Numbered from the stretch's first letter, positions 1 to 8,194 are shown. The stretch: DNA of 64,000 nt from an uncultured Candidatus Melainabacteria bacterium (GCA_947090755.1 CAMUPF010000004.1:1-64000); one strand, 5' to 3'. A program made the numbers and translations. The notes: generated by a model not told the origin, from the sequence alone.

Positions 1-188
1 GGGGGATTGCTCAGCAGGTAAAATTTGTTAATTTATGTGAAAATTGTCGTTAAAAAGTATATATTGCGTAGATAAAAATTTGATATGGTGGTATAAACGG
101 AGGATTTTTTGTCCTTTTACACCTTTTAAATGATGTGATTAATGATGAATATTATAGAATAGTAATGTGATATATTTTGGTAAAGGTA

Positions 189-1016
189 ATGAGCGAAAAT
201 TTTGATTTCACATCATACAATAACATAAAAAGGCTTCCTGAAAACGAATTGATTGAATTATGGAACAAGTATTTTCAGGATAAGTCTGACAAAGCGGTTA
301 GAGATTCGCTCATTGTTCAGTATATTTATTTGATAAGGTATGTGGTCGGCCGTATTAAAATGACTCTGCCAAGTGGGGTTTCGGCGGAAGATATTGCTGG
401 CTACGGGGTTGAAGGTTTGATTAACGCAATAGAACGTTTCTCTCTAGATAAGAATACAAAATTCGAAACGTATGCGTTGATAAGGATTCGCGGTACAATT
501 CTGGACAGAATCCGTTCAGAGGATTTTTTACCCAGAAGCGTTCGCACGAAGTTGAAAAAGATTAAGCAGGCTCAGGAAGAGTTGAAGCAAGAGCTTGGCA
601 GAATGCCGACCACCAAAGAAGTGGCTGAAGCTTTGGATATGGATGTTGATAAGGTGATTCAATTGATGTCAGAAGATGTGACGGTTTCGTCTATCTATGA
701 TAAGCAGGGCGCGTCAGAAGATAGTCTTGAAGTTATTGATACTATTCAGGATGAGAACAGTATGACCCCTTATGAAGTGGCCGAAGAGCAGAATGTTAAA
801 CAACAGTTGGAGAATGCCTTGAAAAGATTGCCTGAGCGTGAACGTAATATTATGGTTTTGTACTATCAAGAAAACATGACCCTCAAAGAAATAGGTCAAA
901 TGCTTGGAATGTCTGAATCCCGTGTTTGCCAGCTTCACGCTCAAAGTATTGTTAAACTCAAAAATATCCTTAACGAAAAACGTTCGCAAAGACTTCAAAA
1001 AAATATTATCGGTTAG
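189..1016 (+). CDS. RNA polymerase sigma factor, FliA/WhiG (sigma-28) type
   Basis: Alternative sigma factor that directs RNA polymerase to a special promoter set. About 275 residues. Region 2 is visible at about 40-120, with AEDIAGYGVEGLINAIERF and the FliA/WhiG-like stretch RIRGTILDRIRSEDFLPRSV. Region 3 is at about 137-160 (LGRMPTTKEVAEAL) and the region 4 helix-turn-helix at about 213-260 (LPERERNIMVLYY, then MTLKEIGQMLGMSESRV). The start is uncertain. A TTG at 177 opens the same frame, but the ATG at 189 gives the family-like length, although the AAAGG before it is only 2 nt away. No flagellar gene lies in the window, so its regulon cannot be read from context; type IV pili or stress genes are possible targets. 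It is convergent with the OmpA-like gene and overlaps it by 4 nt. Confidence 0.93.
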   Translation: MSENFDFTSYNNIKRLPENELIELWNKYFQDKSDKAVRDSLIVQYIYLIRYVVGRIKMTLPSGVSAEDIAGYGVEGLINAIERFSLDKNTKFETYALIRIRGTILDRIRSEDFLPRSVRTKLKKIKQAQEELKQELGRMPTTKEVAEALDMDVDKVIQLMSEDVTVSSIYDKQGASEDSLEVIDTIQDENSMTPYEVAEEQNVKQQLENALKRLPERERNIMVLYYQENMTLKEIGQMLGMSESRVCQLHAQSIVKLKNILNEKRSQRLQKNIIG

Positions 1017-1534
1017 CGATTCAGGTTGTACTCTTCAACAATAAAATCTATTCGGTCATTAAGCGCCTTATGGCCTTCGGTTTTGTTTCTTGTTGGCATT
1101 ATTGAGCCAAAGCCTATCGGGAAAATCTGGTTTATAAGACAGGATTCAATGTCTGTAAGATAATTCGTTATGGCGCCTGCACGTAATGAGGTTCTGGAAA
1201 TTCTGTCAACCTGCGTTTCGCCAACGGTTGTGTGGCATAGTATAAACCATTTGCGGCCGCTGAATTTCATTATTTCGGCCATAACTTTTAAAAGCATTTT
1301 GCCGCTGTCGTTAAGACATCCGCATTCGTCAAACATTAAATCATCTTTAATGCTTATCACAAAACCTGTCGGCGTGTAGCCGAGGTGTATATAATCTTTA
1401 ACCGGCTCAAGTTGTGTTTTTGCCTGCATTTCAATTGTCTTTACGGGCATAACAGAGCTTACGGGGCAAGCGCTTTGCGCCCCCGCAACGGACAAATGTA
1501 TGGCCAGTAGTGTTAAAATTATTCTTTTAATCAT
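1013..1534 (-). CDS. OmpA-like C-terminal domain protein, exported
   Basis: 173 residues. An N-terminal signal peptide (MIKRIILTLLAIHLSVAGAQSA) directs export. The C-terminal half ends with an OmpA/MotB-type peptidoglycan-binding signature: IFPIGFGSIMP, then an N..EGHKALNDRIDFIVEE stretch that matches the NR.VEF..  end of the family. The middle contains MLLKVMAEIMKFSGRKWFILCHT in place of the usual helix-strand unit. It probably lies in the periplasm and contacts peptidoglycan. The region before the cysteine near the cleavage site (QSAC) is a poor lipobox, so I do not call it a lipoprotein. Its 3' end overlaps the sigma factor gene tail to tail. Confidence 0.72.
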   Translation of the reverse strand: MIKRIILTLLAIHLSVAGAQSACPVSSVMPVKTIEMQAKTQLEPVKDYIHLGYTPTGFVISIKDDLMFDECGCLNDSGKMLLKVMAEIMKFSGRKWFILCHTTVGETQVDRISRTSLRAGAITNYLTDIESCLINQIFPIGFGSIMPTRNKTEGHKALNDRIDFIVEEYNLNR

Positions 1535-1585
1535 TTTTATTTATATTATCGGGTAAAATATGTTGCGGTTCATTAGTCTTTCGGG

Positions 1586-2800
1586 TTAGGGTTTTAATAT
1601 CGAAAGTACAAAATCCTCATCCGTAAAGTATTTTTTTGCGCATTCACGCAAATCTTCGACAGTTACGGCCTGAATTTTCTTTTTCATTTCGTCTAAGAAA
1701 TCAAATCCAAGATGTAATGTTCCGTAATGCGCAAGAAGTGCTGCCTGACGCTGGTTTGTTTCCAGTGAAAAAGCCCATTTGCCAAACAGATTGTTTTTGG
1801 CGTCTGCAAGTTCTTTTTCCGGAACAAGTTCGACTTTGATTTTGTCGATTTCTTCCTTGAAGCCGGCAAGTGCGGTTTCAATATTTTTAGGCTCTGTCGC
1901 GATGTAAATTCTGAAATTGGCAGCAGATAGTGCTGTTTCATAAGTACTTCTTACTACGTAAGCGAGCCCTTTTTTGTCGCGAAGTTCGCAAAATAGTCTT
2001 GAAGAAAGACCTGAGGCGCCCAGAATTACGTTCAGAAGCATAAACGCGCCAAAATCTTTGCCTTCGTAACTTGGAACAAGCCAGCCTTTAATTATATGTG
2101 CCTGATTTAAGTCTTCTTTTTCCTGCTCCAGTACAATTGTTTCAGTAAGCGGTGATTTGTGGAAAATAACGACTTCTTTTGAACTTTCTTCCAAGTCCCC
2201 GAATGCCCTGTCTGTTTCTTCAAGCGCCATGTTGAAATCAATATCGCCGACGATGGTTATAACTTTGCGGCTGTTTTCTCTGATTTCTTTATAGGCGTTT
2301 TGAATATTTTCTTTTGTGATTTTATCAAGGTTTTCAAGGATAATTGTTTCAGTGTTGCCGTAAGGGTGGTTTGCATAAATATTTTTGTAATAGGCTTCAA
2401 TAGCTTTATTACGCGGTGAATCCATTGCAACCTGAATTTCGCCTTCATATTTAACAATTTCTTTTTGAAAATCGTCAAATGTTGTATTTTTTACGACATC
2501 GGTCAGAATTTCGAGGGCTTTGGCAAAATCCTCGTTAAGGCAAATGAATTTGAAACTTAAATAATCGGATTTAAGTTCGCAGATTAATTCAATTGCGTAT
2601 TCGTCAAGTTCCTGTGCGAGTTCTTCTGCAGTGCGGTTTTTAGTGCCCTGCATAAATAATCTTGTCATAACCGAATACAATCCCGGAATCGCTTCCTCCT
2701 GATTAAGTGAAAAATTTAGGCAAAATGCCGTTCTCGGGGTGTTGTCGCTCTTTTTATATAAAAATTTGGTTCCGTTTTTTAAATCTCTAATTTCTCTCAT
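1586..2800 (-). CDS. M16 family peptidase homologue lacking the zinc motif
   Basis: 404 residues with the fold signatures of an M16B (processing-peptidase-like) protein: an N-terminal LKNGTKFLYKK strand, and a C-terminal RLFCELRDKKGLAYVVRS segment that corresponds to the R/Y substrate-binding pair of the family. Where active members carry HxxEH, this protein reads GLYSVMTRLFMQGT, so both histidines and the glutamate are replaced. It is therefore probably the inactive partner of an M16 heterodimer, or a chaperone-like relic. A fused active M16 protein lies at 8255-10834 in the same window and could be related functionally. A hairpin at 2809-2838 separates it from the upstream prepilin gene. 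Confidence 0.85.
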   Translation of the reverse strand: MREIRDLKNGTKFLYKKSDNTPRTAFCLNFSLNQEEAIPGLYSVMTRLFMQGTKNRTAEELAQELDEYAIELICELKSDYLSFKFICLNEDFAKALEILTDVVKNTTFDDFQKEIVKYEGEIQVAMDSPRNKAIEAYYKNIYANHPYGNTETIILENLDKITKENIQNAYKEIRENSRKVITIVGDIDFNMALEETDRAFGDLEESSKEVVIFHKSPLTETIVLEQEKEDLNQAHIIKGWLVPSYEGKDFGAFMLLNVILGASGLSSRLFCELRDKKGLAYVVRSTYETALSAANFRIYIATEPKNIETALAGFKEEIDKIKVELVPEKELADAKNNLFGKWAFSLETNQRQAALLAHYGTLHLGFDFLDEMKKKIQAVTVEDLRECAKKYFTDEDFVLSILKP

Positions 2801-2808
2801 AATAAAAT

Positions 2809-2838
2809 AATAGCACCAACAAAAAAGTTGGTGCTATT
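2809..2838 (-). terminator. Hairpin between prepilin and M16 homologue
   Basis: Inverted repeat AATAGCACCAAC / GTTGGTGCTATT (12 bp, 6 nt loop). Read on the minus strand it is followed by the T-rich ATTTTATTAT. It lies just after the prepilin gene at 2862-3662 and just before the M16 start codon, so it probably ends the prepilin transcript. Confidence 0.7.
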
Positions 2839-2861
2839 TTAATATAAATTTACACTTTGTC

Positions 2862-3662
2862 TTACGAGTGGTCAGCGAGCGCTGCGTCAACAGCGTTAAG
2901 CGCAGGAATTACAGTTGCACCGTAGATTAGGACAGGGAATACGTCGTTAATTCTCATTGCATCTATAGTGCACGCTCCCTTTTTGGTAGTGCCGCTGTAG
3001 TAATCGTGCCACTTCGTATCGTCATCACCACTCTCTTTCCAGTACTTCCAGTAACCTGTGTTGCTGTCATTAGCGCAGGTTATTAACATATTTGGAGGTT
3101 CAATACCGTTAACGTCGATATAAGCAAGGCAAGGCGAATCTTTTGTACAGCCTTCTTCTGCGATTTTTTTCTTGTCAGGGAAGATGTAATAGACACCTTC
3201 ACGGGTTTCAAAAATAGCACCGCCGTAGTCTTTAGATGCATCTATAGCCGCTCCGGTTGCTGTTTCGGTTGACGCTCTTGAAAGTTTTGCGTCACTATCA
3301 CTGATTGTTAATAATTTACCTGCAAACGGATGTGAAGTTTTATCAAGTTTTGTGATATCCATTGTTTTGGTTAAAAGATTTTCAACAGAAAGCTGTAATT
3401 CAACGGCCGGAGCGCCTGTACCGGTTTTATTAATAATTCTGTCTACGTCTGACATATTGTAATCAAGTTTTGTCTGTGCAATTCGCAGGGTTTGAGATAA
3501 AGTTGCATAAGCTTTTTGCAGCATTATTTTGTGAGATCTGCCGCTTGTATTCCCGAGAATCTGCGGAATCGTAAGGGCTGCAATGACCCCGATAATTGAC
3601 ATAGCAATTAGAATCTCTGCCATAGTAAATGCTGAGCGCGTCTGCCCAATATTTTTGAACAT
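2862..3662 (-). CDS. Type IV prepilin / pseudopilin-like protein
   Basis: 266 residues. The N-terminus has a short leader and a prepilin signal (AFTMAEILIAMSIIGVIAAL), with the hydrophobic helix of class III/type IV pilin signals. Here the motif is A-F-T-M-A-E, so the residue before M replaces the usual glycine and cleavage may be atypical. After residue 35 comes a long helix (RSHKIMLQKAYATLSQTLRI) and a soluble C-terminal domain with several cysteines (CTKDSPC, ITC, ACTIDAMR), probably disulfide-bonded. Unlike the two other prepilins in the window (7128-8157 and 28447-29467) it has no G tract after its start and reads straight through. It is probably a minor pilin or pseudopilin; the exact system is unknown. 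Confidence 0.85.
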   Translation of the reverse strand: MFKNIGQTRSAFTMAEILIAMSIIGVIAALTIPQILGNTSGRSHKIMLQKAYATLSQTLRIAQTKLDYNMSDVDRIINKTGTGAPAVELQLSVENLLTKTMDITKLDKTSHPFAGKLLTISDSDAKLSRASTETATGAAIDASKDYGGAIFETREGVYYIFPDKKKIAEEGCTKDSPCLAYIDVNGIEPPNMLITCANDSNTGYWKYWKESGDDDTKWHDYYSGTTKKGACTIDAMRINDVFPVLIYGATVIPALNAVDAALADHS

Positions 3663-3793
3663 AAATATTCCTTTCTACTTTCCAATATCCTTTTTCATTA
3701 TAACATTGCCGTCGGTGTTTGTAAAGTTTATGTAACAAAATGGCAAGATGTTCAGGATTTGTGTTTTTATATATATGTGAAAGGTGTGTGTTT

Positions 3794-3931
3794 ATGTTTA
3801 GTGAAAAGTTTATGCGATATTTAATGAATTATCAGAAGTCTGAGTTTACCCCTGCGCCCACGCAGAAGGAAATCCGCTTTAAAAATAAAGGCGGAAAAGC
3901 CGTTCGTGTGACTGTTGAGGTTAAGAAATAA
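3794..3931 (+). CDS. Small protein of 45 residues, unknown
   Basis: The frame is open from 3740, but the ATG at 3794 has a good ribosome-binding site (AAAGGTGTG) and gives MFSEKFMRYLMNYQKSEF... ending KAVRVTVEVKK. The protein is basic, has no membrane segment, and resembles nothing I can name. It sits between the prepilin (divergent) and rqcH (convergent; the last 11 nt overlap). The start codon context and acceptable codon use argue for a real gene, but the short length leaves doubt. Confidence 0.5.
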   Translation: MFSEKFMRYLMNYQKSEFTPAPTQKEIRFKNKGGKAVRVTVEVKK

Positions 3932-5501
3932 TTATTTCCTCTTCATTCTTATAGGTTACATACCCTAAAGGCGCTTTTGGCGGCTTTTTGAGGTTCTTGC
4001 GTTTTGTGTAAATAACGCCGACTTTTGATGAGAGCTTTGCGCTTGAATATTCTTTTGCGAGTTTCGCGCACTCGAAAATAAGTTCATCGGAAGGGTCTGC
4101 ACATTTTAAAAGGACATGTGAACCTGCACAGCCGTGTGTGTGGAACCAGTAGTCCTCATCTTTTGATAGTTTTGATACGATAAAATCGTTTTGTTTGTTG
4201 TTGCGTCCGATGAAAACTTTACAGCCGTGGATTTCTTTTTCCATAAGTTCAGTCAGCGCTGCTTTTTTATTATTCTGAAAAACAGGAAGAATTTCGTTTT
4301 TTATATCGAAAAGTTCCTGATAATCCCGCGCTTCATCAAGTGCGTAGAGGGTTTGTTCGTAATAATTTATTTGAATCCCGTTTTCTTCGAGCATTTCGTT
4401 GATTTTTTCGATAGATTTTTTAGACTTGTTGTAACGCTTGTAAAACTTGTTTGCATTGTCTTTGAGTGTCAAAAGCGGGTCAAGTTCAATTGTTATATTC
4501 TTATTGTTTTCCCAGTCAAAAACTTCAATCGAAGGCGTATAATCCTTGCCGTTGTAAAGGTTTGCCATAATTAAATCCCCCCATAAGCGGTATTCAAAGC
4601 CTTTTTCTTCCCGTTCAAGCTGTTCAAGCATCAGGTTTTCATTCTTGCGGTGTTTTGAAAGTTTTTTGTTTATAAGGGTTTTTAATTCTTGCGTAATGGA
4701 TTTAATTTTTCCGTGTTCAATGTGATATGAAAAATATTCGTCTATCATTTCGTTGACGCTTGTGCAGGTCAGAGCGTCGGGTAAGAGTTCGGAAAATAGA
4801 GAAAATTCGCTGTAATCACTGCTAATTGCCGGTGAAATTCCACGTAATTCAACGAAATTTTTGAGTTTTTCAAGCGACTGGCCCTTGCATTGCGTAGCAA
4901 ATGCTTTTGAGAAAAAGAAAAATCCCTCCAGCGGTTCAATAATTTCGGCCTGCACTTGAGAAATATCAAATTTATTCTGTTTTGGCGGGTAAATATAGGG
5001 CAGTGTGCCGGCCATTTCGCGCTCACGGCTTTTTTCTGCACCGACATTGTGCGCGCAGCCGATAATTATATTTGTGTCGGCGTTGTAAAGCACAATATTT
5101 GAATGTTTGCCCATCAGTTCTATTGCAAGGCAAAGTTCGATTTTTTCCTGCAACTCGTTAAAGGTTTCGACATAAATTTCAAAAATCCGCTCGTGGTTTG
5201 GTTGATTAACCTTGACGATTTTCGCGTTTTCAAGATATTTGCGCAACTGCATACAAAACATTGGCGGCTTCAGCGGGATTTCTAAAAATCTTCGCGCCTC
5301 GGTTTCTTTATTAATAAAGCAAATATGATGAAACTGCGGGTTAATATTTATATAAAATTTCCTTGATTCGCCGTTATTACGAAGTGTCAAAAGCACTTCG
5401 CGTCTGGTCGGCTGCTGGATTTTTTGAATACGGCTTCCGGTGAAAAACTTCCTGTTTTCCTCTAAAAATGCCTTCATTGTAAGACTGTCAAATGTAATCA
5501 T
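3921..5501 (-). CDS. rqcH: RqcH / NFACT family ribosome quality control protein
   Basis: 526 residues, close to the family length of about 560. RqcH binds stalled 50S subunits carrying peptidyl-tRNA and directs addition of C-terminal alanine tails. The N-terminal NFACT-N domain begins MITFDSLTMKAFLEE and includes RIQKIQQPTRREVLLTLRN. A long coiled-coil middle follows (about 270-400). The C-terminal NFACT-R domain carries FIGRNNKQNDFIVSK and DYWFHTHGCAGSHVLLK, which align with the D.W.H....PGSHV signature. It was formerly annotated as fibronectin-binding protein. It is a single gene, convergent with the small ORF at 3794. Confidence 0.93.
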   Translation of the reverse strand: MITFDSLTMKAFLEENRKFFTGSRIQKIQQPTRREVLLTLRNNGESRKFYININPQFHHICFINKETEARRFLEIPLKPPMFCMQLRKYLENAKIVKVNQPNHERIFEIYVETFNELQEKIELCLAIELMGKHSNIVLYNADTNIIIGCAHNVGAEKSREREMAGTLPYIYPPKQNKFDISQVQAEIIEPLEGFFFFSKAFATQCKGQSLEKLKNFVELRGISPAISSDYSEFSLFSELLPDALTCTSVNEMIDEYFSYHIEHGKIKSITQELKTLINKKLSKHRKNENLMLEQLEREEKGFEYRLWGDLIMANLYNGKDYTPSIEVFDWENNKNITIELDPLLTLKDNANKFYKRYNKSKKSIEKINEMLEENGIQINYYEQTLYALDEARDYQELFDIKNEILPVFQNNKKAALTELMEKEIHGCKVFIGRNNKQNDFIVSKLSKDEDYWFHTHGCAGSHVLLKCADPSDELIFECAKLAKEYSSAKLSSKVGVIYTKRKNLKKPPKAPLGYVTYKNEEEIIIS

Positions 5502-5525
5502 ACGCTTATTATATCACAATAATTA

Positions 5526-5554
5526 TTGACAAGAGTGAGAAAAACTTTTACAAT
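5526..5554 (+). promoter_or_regulatory. Sigma-70 promoter of the nfeD-stomatin operon
   Basis: TTGACA (5526-5531), a 17 nt spacer, then TACAAT (5549-5554), located 25 nt before the nfeD-like start. The gene has an AAAGGAG ribosome-binding site. Confidence 0.75.
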
Positions 5555-5578
5555 TAAATTTATTTAAAGGAGTTTTAT

Positions 5579-6010
5579 ATGACATACTGGCAGATTTTTT
5601 TGATTGTAGCGATTGTTGCATTTGTGCTTGAAATGTTTACGCCTGCAATGTTTTTCCTGAGTGTTGCGATAGCGGCGCTCATAACCGCGTTTGCGGCAAT
5701 CTGGAATCCGGATATTCATATTTTAATCATAGCGTGCGCGGCGTTATCTGTGTTAATCCTGCTTTTTATCCGTCCTTTGATGAAAAGATTTATGCACGAA
5801 ATGCCCAAAGGTGTTGATTTTGATTCTGAATATATCGGCAAAATCGTAAAAGTTACAGAGGAAATCACAAATACAACCGGCGCAATTGCGGTTTACGGAG
5901 AACGCTGGGACGCAAGACTTGCTAATCCTGAGGCGGAACCGGTTCCGGCAGGTGCAGAGGTTAAAATTATACGAAACGAGAGCATCGTTTTATTTGTTGA
6001 GAAAGTTTAA
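5579..6010 (+). CDS. NfeD-like membrane protein
   Basis: 143 residues, the short (NfeD1b/YbbK) form without the serine-protease domain. Two or three hydrophobic segments cover residues 1-70 (YWQIFLIVAIVAFVLEMFTP; ALITAFAAIWNPDIHILIIA). An OB-fold domain follows at about 85-143 (YIGKIVKVTEEITNTTGAIAVYGERWDARL), where GE.W.A is a typical NfeD signature. NfeD proteins pair with SPFH/stomatin proteins to organise membrane microdomains. The stomatin homologue starts 13 nt downstream, which supports the call. Confidence 0.9.
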   Translation: MTYWQIFLIVAIVAFVLEMFTPAMFFLSVAIAALITAFAAIWNPDIHILIIACAALSVLILLFIRPLMKRFMHEMPKGVDFDSEYIGKIVKVTEEITNTTGAIAVYGERWDARLANPEAEPVPAGAEVKIIRNESIVLFVEKV

Positions 6011-6023
6011 TTAAGGAGGAAAT

Positions 6024-6998
6024 ATGTTTTTTCTATTAGCATTATTAATCGCTGCGGCGGTAGTTTTTATCGTCAAAGGCGTTATTATCGTAGAACAACA
6101 GGAAGTTGTTATTATTCAAAGACTGGGTAAATATTTGCGCACGCTTAGCGCAGGGTTTAATCTTATAATCCCGTTCTTGGACGCACCAAGACCAATCGCT
6201 AAAAAGGTTAGCAAAAAAACTTATGACGGAAATACTTATTCTTACACCGTTATGTCTGACAGAATTGATTTGCGTGAATCTGTTTATGACTTCCCGCGTC
6301 AGAACGTAATTACTAAAGATAACGTTTCTATCACAATCAACGCGCTTTTGTACTTCCAGATTGTTGACGCACACAAAGCCGTTTACGGAATCGACAACCT
6401 TCCGGAAGCAATCGAGAAACTTACTCAAACAAACCTCAGAAACCTCGTTGGTCAAATGGAACTTCAAGACACCCTTACTTCACGTGAAAAAATTAACAGT
6501 GAATTAAGAACTATTCTGGACGATGCGACTAACAAATGGGGCGTTAAAGTTAACCGTGTAGAACTTCAAGACATTATTCCGCCTGCTGATATTCAAGCGG
6601 CAATGGACAAACAAATGAAGGCTGAACGTGAAAAACGTGCGATGATTTACGAAGCGGAAGGGCAGAAAGAAGCCGCAATCAGAATCGCGGAAGGTCAGCG
6701 TGAAGCGGCGATTAAAAAGGCTGAAGGTGAAAAACAGGCTGCGATTTTGACTGCAGAAGGTGTTGCTCAAGCCCGTGTCGTTGAGGCAGAAGCTGAAAAA
6801 ACAGCGATTCGTCAAATTATCGACGCTTTAGCAGATAAAGGCCAGCCGGATAAATATTTAATTGCAATGAAATATCTTGAAACCCTTACTTCAATGACAG
6901 ATGGCAAAGATAATAAAGTTATCTATATGCCGTATGAAGCAACAGGAATTTTAAGTTCTGTAGACGGCATTAAGGAAATGTTTAAAGGAACGAAGTAG
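6024..6998 (+). CDS. SPFH/stomatin-like protein (QmcA/YbbK type)
   Basis: 324 residues. The N-terminal membrane segment is MFFLLALLIAAAVVFIVKGV; the SPFH domain runs from about 25 to 190 (VIIQRLGKYLRTLSAGFNLI, DFPRQNVITKDNVSITINA). Then comes the Ala/Glu-rich coiled coil at about 190-270, in which AEGQKEAAIRIAEGQREAAI-type units repeat, and a C-terminal oligomerisation segment (YLETLTSMTDGKDNKVIYMP). Such proteins form membrane rings that scaffold or regulate proteases such as FtsH. It is co-transcribed with the nfeD-like gene from the promoter at 5526 and ends in a hairpin. Confidence 0.93.
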   Translation: MFFLLALLIAAAVVFIVKGVIIVEQQEVVIIQRLGKYLRTLSAGFNLIIPFLDAPRPIAKKVSKKTYDGNTYSYTVMSDRIDLRESVYDFPRQNVITKDNVSITINALLYFQIVDAHKAVYGIDNLPEAIEKLTQTNLRNLVGQMELQDTLTSREKINSELRTILDDATNKWGVKVNRVELQDIIPPADIQAAMDKQMKAEREKRAMIYEAEGQKEAAIRIAEGQREAAIKKAEGEKQAAILTAEGVAQARVVEAEAEKTAIRQIIDALADKGQPDKYLIAMKYLETLTSMTDGKDNKVIYMPYEATGILSSVDGIKEMFKGTK

Positions 6999-7000
6999 TA

Positions 7001-7022
7001 AAAGGGGGCGAAAGCCCCCTTT
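7001..7022 (+). terminator. Terminator-like hairpin after stomatin gene
   Basis: AAAGGGGGC - gaaa - GCCCCCTTT, a GC-rich 9 bp stem with a GNRA-like tetraloop directly after the stop codon. The T tail is weak (TTACTAAT). Confidence 0.75.
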
Positions 7023-7042
7023 ACTAATAATAAACCATGCTG

Positions 7043-7127
7043 TATAATGACAATATAGAAAGTGAGTCAGGCTGAGCCTGTTCTACAATAGAACCCGAGC
7101 ACGACTTGGGAGGAAGGAAGGGTAAAT
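7043..7127 (+). promoter_or_regulatory. Promoter and three-hairpin leader of G-tract prepilin 1
   Basis: A consensus -10 box TATAAT lies at 7043-7048. The leader that follows can fold into three consecutive hairpins: CAGGC/GCCTG (7068-7072 with 7076-7080), TTCTA/TAGAA (7081-7085 with 7089-7093) and CCCGAG/CTTGGG (7094-7099 with 7105-7110, one G-U pair). The last stem abuts a very purine-rich ribosome-binding site (AGGAAGGAAGGG, 7111-7122). The leader is structured right up to the Shine-Dalgarno sequence, so translation could be controlled there; no known riboswitch class is recognised. Confidence 0.5.
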
Positions 7128-8157
7128 ATGAAAAAAGATAGCAATGTATCAACATGGACAGGGGGGGGGGGGGCGTGCCTTAACAGGCACATCTAAGCGC
7201 TTAGCGTTTACAATGGCGGAGATACTTCTGTCGTTGACAATAATCGGCGTGGTGGCTGCGATAACGCTTCCGTCGCTGACCGGAAATATTAACGAGCGCA
7301 CATGGAATACACAGAGAAAAGCTTTATATGCAAGATTCAGTCAGGCAATCGCCCTAATGCCGGCGTTGAACGGTTTTGGCACGCTTACGGAAGACGAGAA
7401 TGCTAGTGTGACGGCCGATACCGCCGCCGAAACATTTGTAACAGAAGGCCTCGGTAAAGTTCTCAAAATCAATAATATCTGTGATAGTGAACATTTAGCC
7501 GACTGTGGTGTGGTTTCATCGTTGACCACTATGGCGGGTAGTTCTTTAACAACGCCAACGACCCTTTATGAATTAAACAGCTGGTTTAAAAATGCTTCAT
7601 ATAGTGAACAATCATATTCTGCTCCGAATACAAAAGTCGCCGCATTTGAAACTCAAAATGGCGAAAGTGTTATAGTTTATTATAACGGGTTATGTCGCAC
7701 GGATTATTTAAACCAGTCAATACTTACGAGTGCTGGTGATTTATTCGGGTTTCCGGAGGCGAATATGTGTGCAAATTTTGTTTATGATTTGAACGGGAAT
7801 AAGGGTCCGAATACAATTGGTAAGGATATGGGTGTTATTACTGTTTTTAATGCTACTGATTCTAATGTTGTTTCGCCGCTGCCGGCTTCTATGTATGATG
7901 AGGGCCGATTTACCTGGTATGATTCATCACGTGCCTGTACGAACAGCAATCCGGAATCACGCTTGCCCAATATCGATGAATTATCTGCATTAATGATAAA
8001 CCGAAATTTATTTAATATTTCGACGAACTATTATTTTAACTCAAGTTCAGTTGTAGGCGGCAGTCAGAATAAAATTTGGCTTTTTGGTGCTGAATTTGGT
8101 GTGCGAGTTGGCGGTGGAAAGCAATATAATCATGTTGTTCGCTGCATAAAACGATAA
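7128..8157 (+). CDS. Prepilin-like protein 1, reading frame split by a 13-G tract
   Basis: The main body (in frame from about 7144) is a prepilin. AFTMAEILLSLTIIGVVAAI is followed by a helix (RTWNTQRKALYARFSQAIAL), repeated pilin-like blocks, and a C-terminal domain containing RLPNIDELSALM and FGVRVGGG...VVRCIKR, which resembles DUF1566/Lcl_C (C-type-lectin-like fold). The only start with a strong ribosome-binding site is the ATG at 7128 (MKKDSNVSTWT). With 13 G at 7161-7173 this start runs into TAA at 7194; with 12 G it reads straight into the prepilin. An in-frame ATG at 7144 has no ribosome-binding site. The gene therefore looks switched off, or rescued by slippage, in this sequence. It is a close paralogue of 28447-29467. 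A homopolymer sequencing error is the alternative. Confidence 0.8.
7161..7173 (+). repeat. Poly-G tract (13 G) after prepilin start codon
   Basis: Thirteen consecutive G lie 33 nt downstream of the ATG at 7128, in a genome with otherwise low GC content. Length changes of one base would move the prepilin in and out of frame, as at phase-variable contingency loci. The paralogous gene at 28447-29467 has a 12-G tract at the same relative place. Confidence 0.9.
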
Positions 8158-8163
8158 ATTTTT

Positions 8164-8194
8164 AAAATAGCCGACTCCCGCAGTCGGCTATTTT
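8164..8194 (+). terminator. Rho-independent terminator of prepilin 1
   Basis: AAAATAGCCGACT / AGTCGGCTATTTT, a 13 bp stem with loop cccgc followed by ATTTTTTT. It is located 6 nt after the prepilin stop codon. Confidence 0.9.

Noticed and set aside
1-188. Possible gene end or RNA at the left edge
   Set aside because: A short open stretch ending TAA at about 19-21 is too little to judge; the remainder is AT-rich with no gene signal.
4191-4574. 127-residue hydrophobic frame inside rqcH
   Set aside because: Antisense of a well-supported gene and Phe/Val-rich composition typical of reverse reading.
7981-8157. DGR variable region at the end of prepilin 1
   Set aside because: No adenine-biased substitutions or template repeat can be seen in the window, and no reverse transcriptase; kept only as a suggestion in the paralogue finding.
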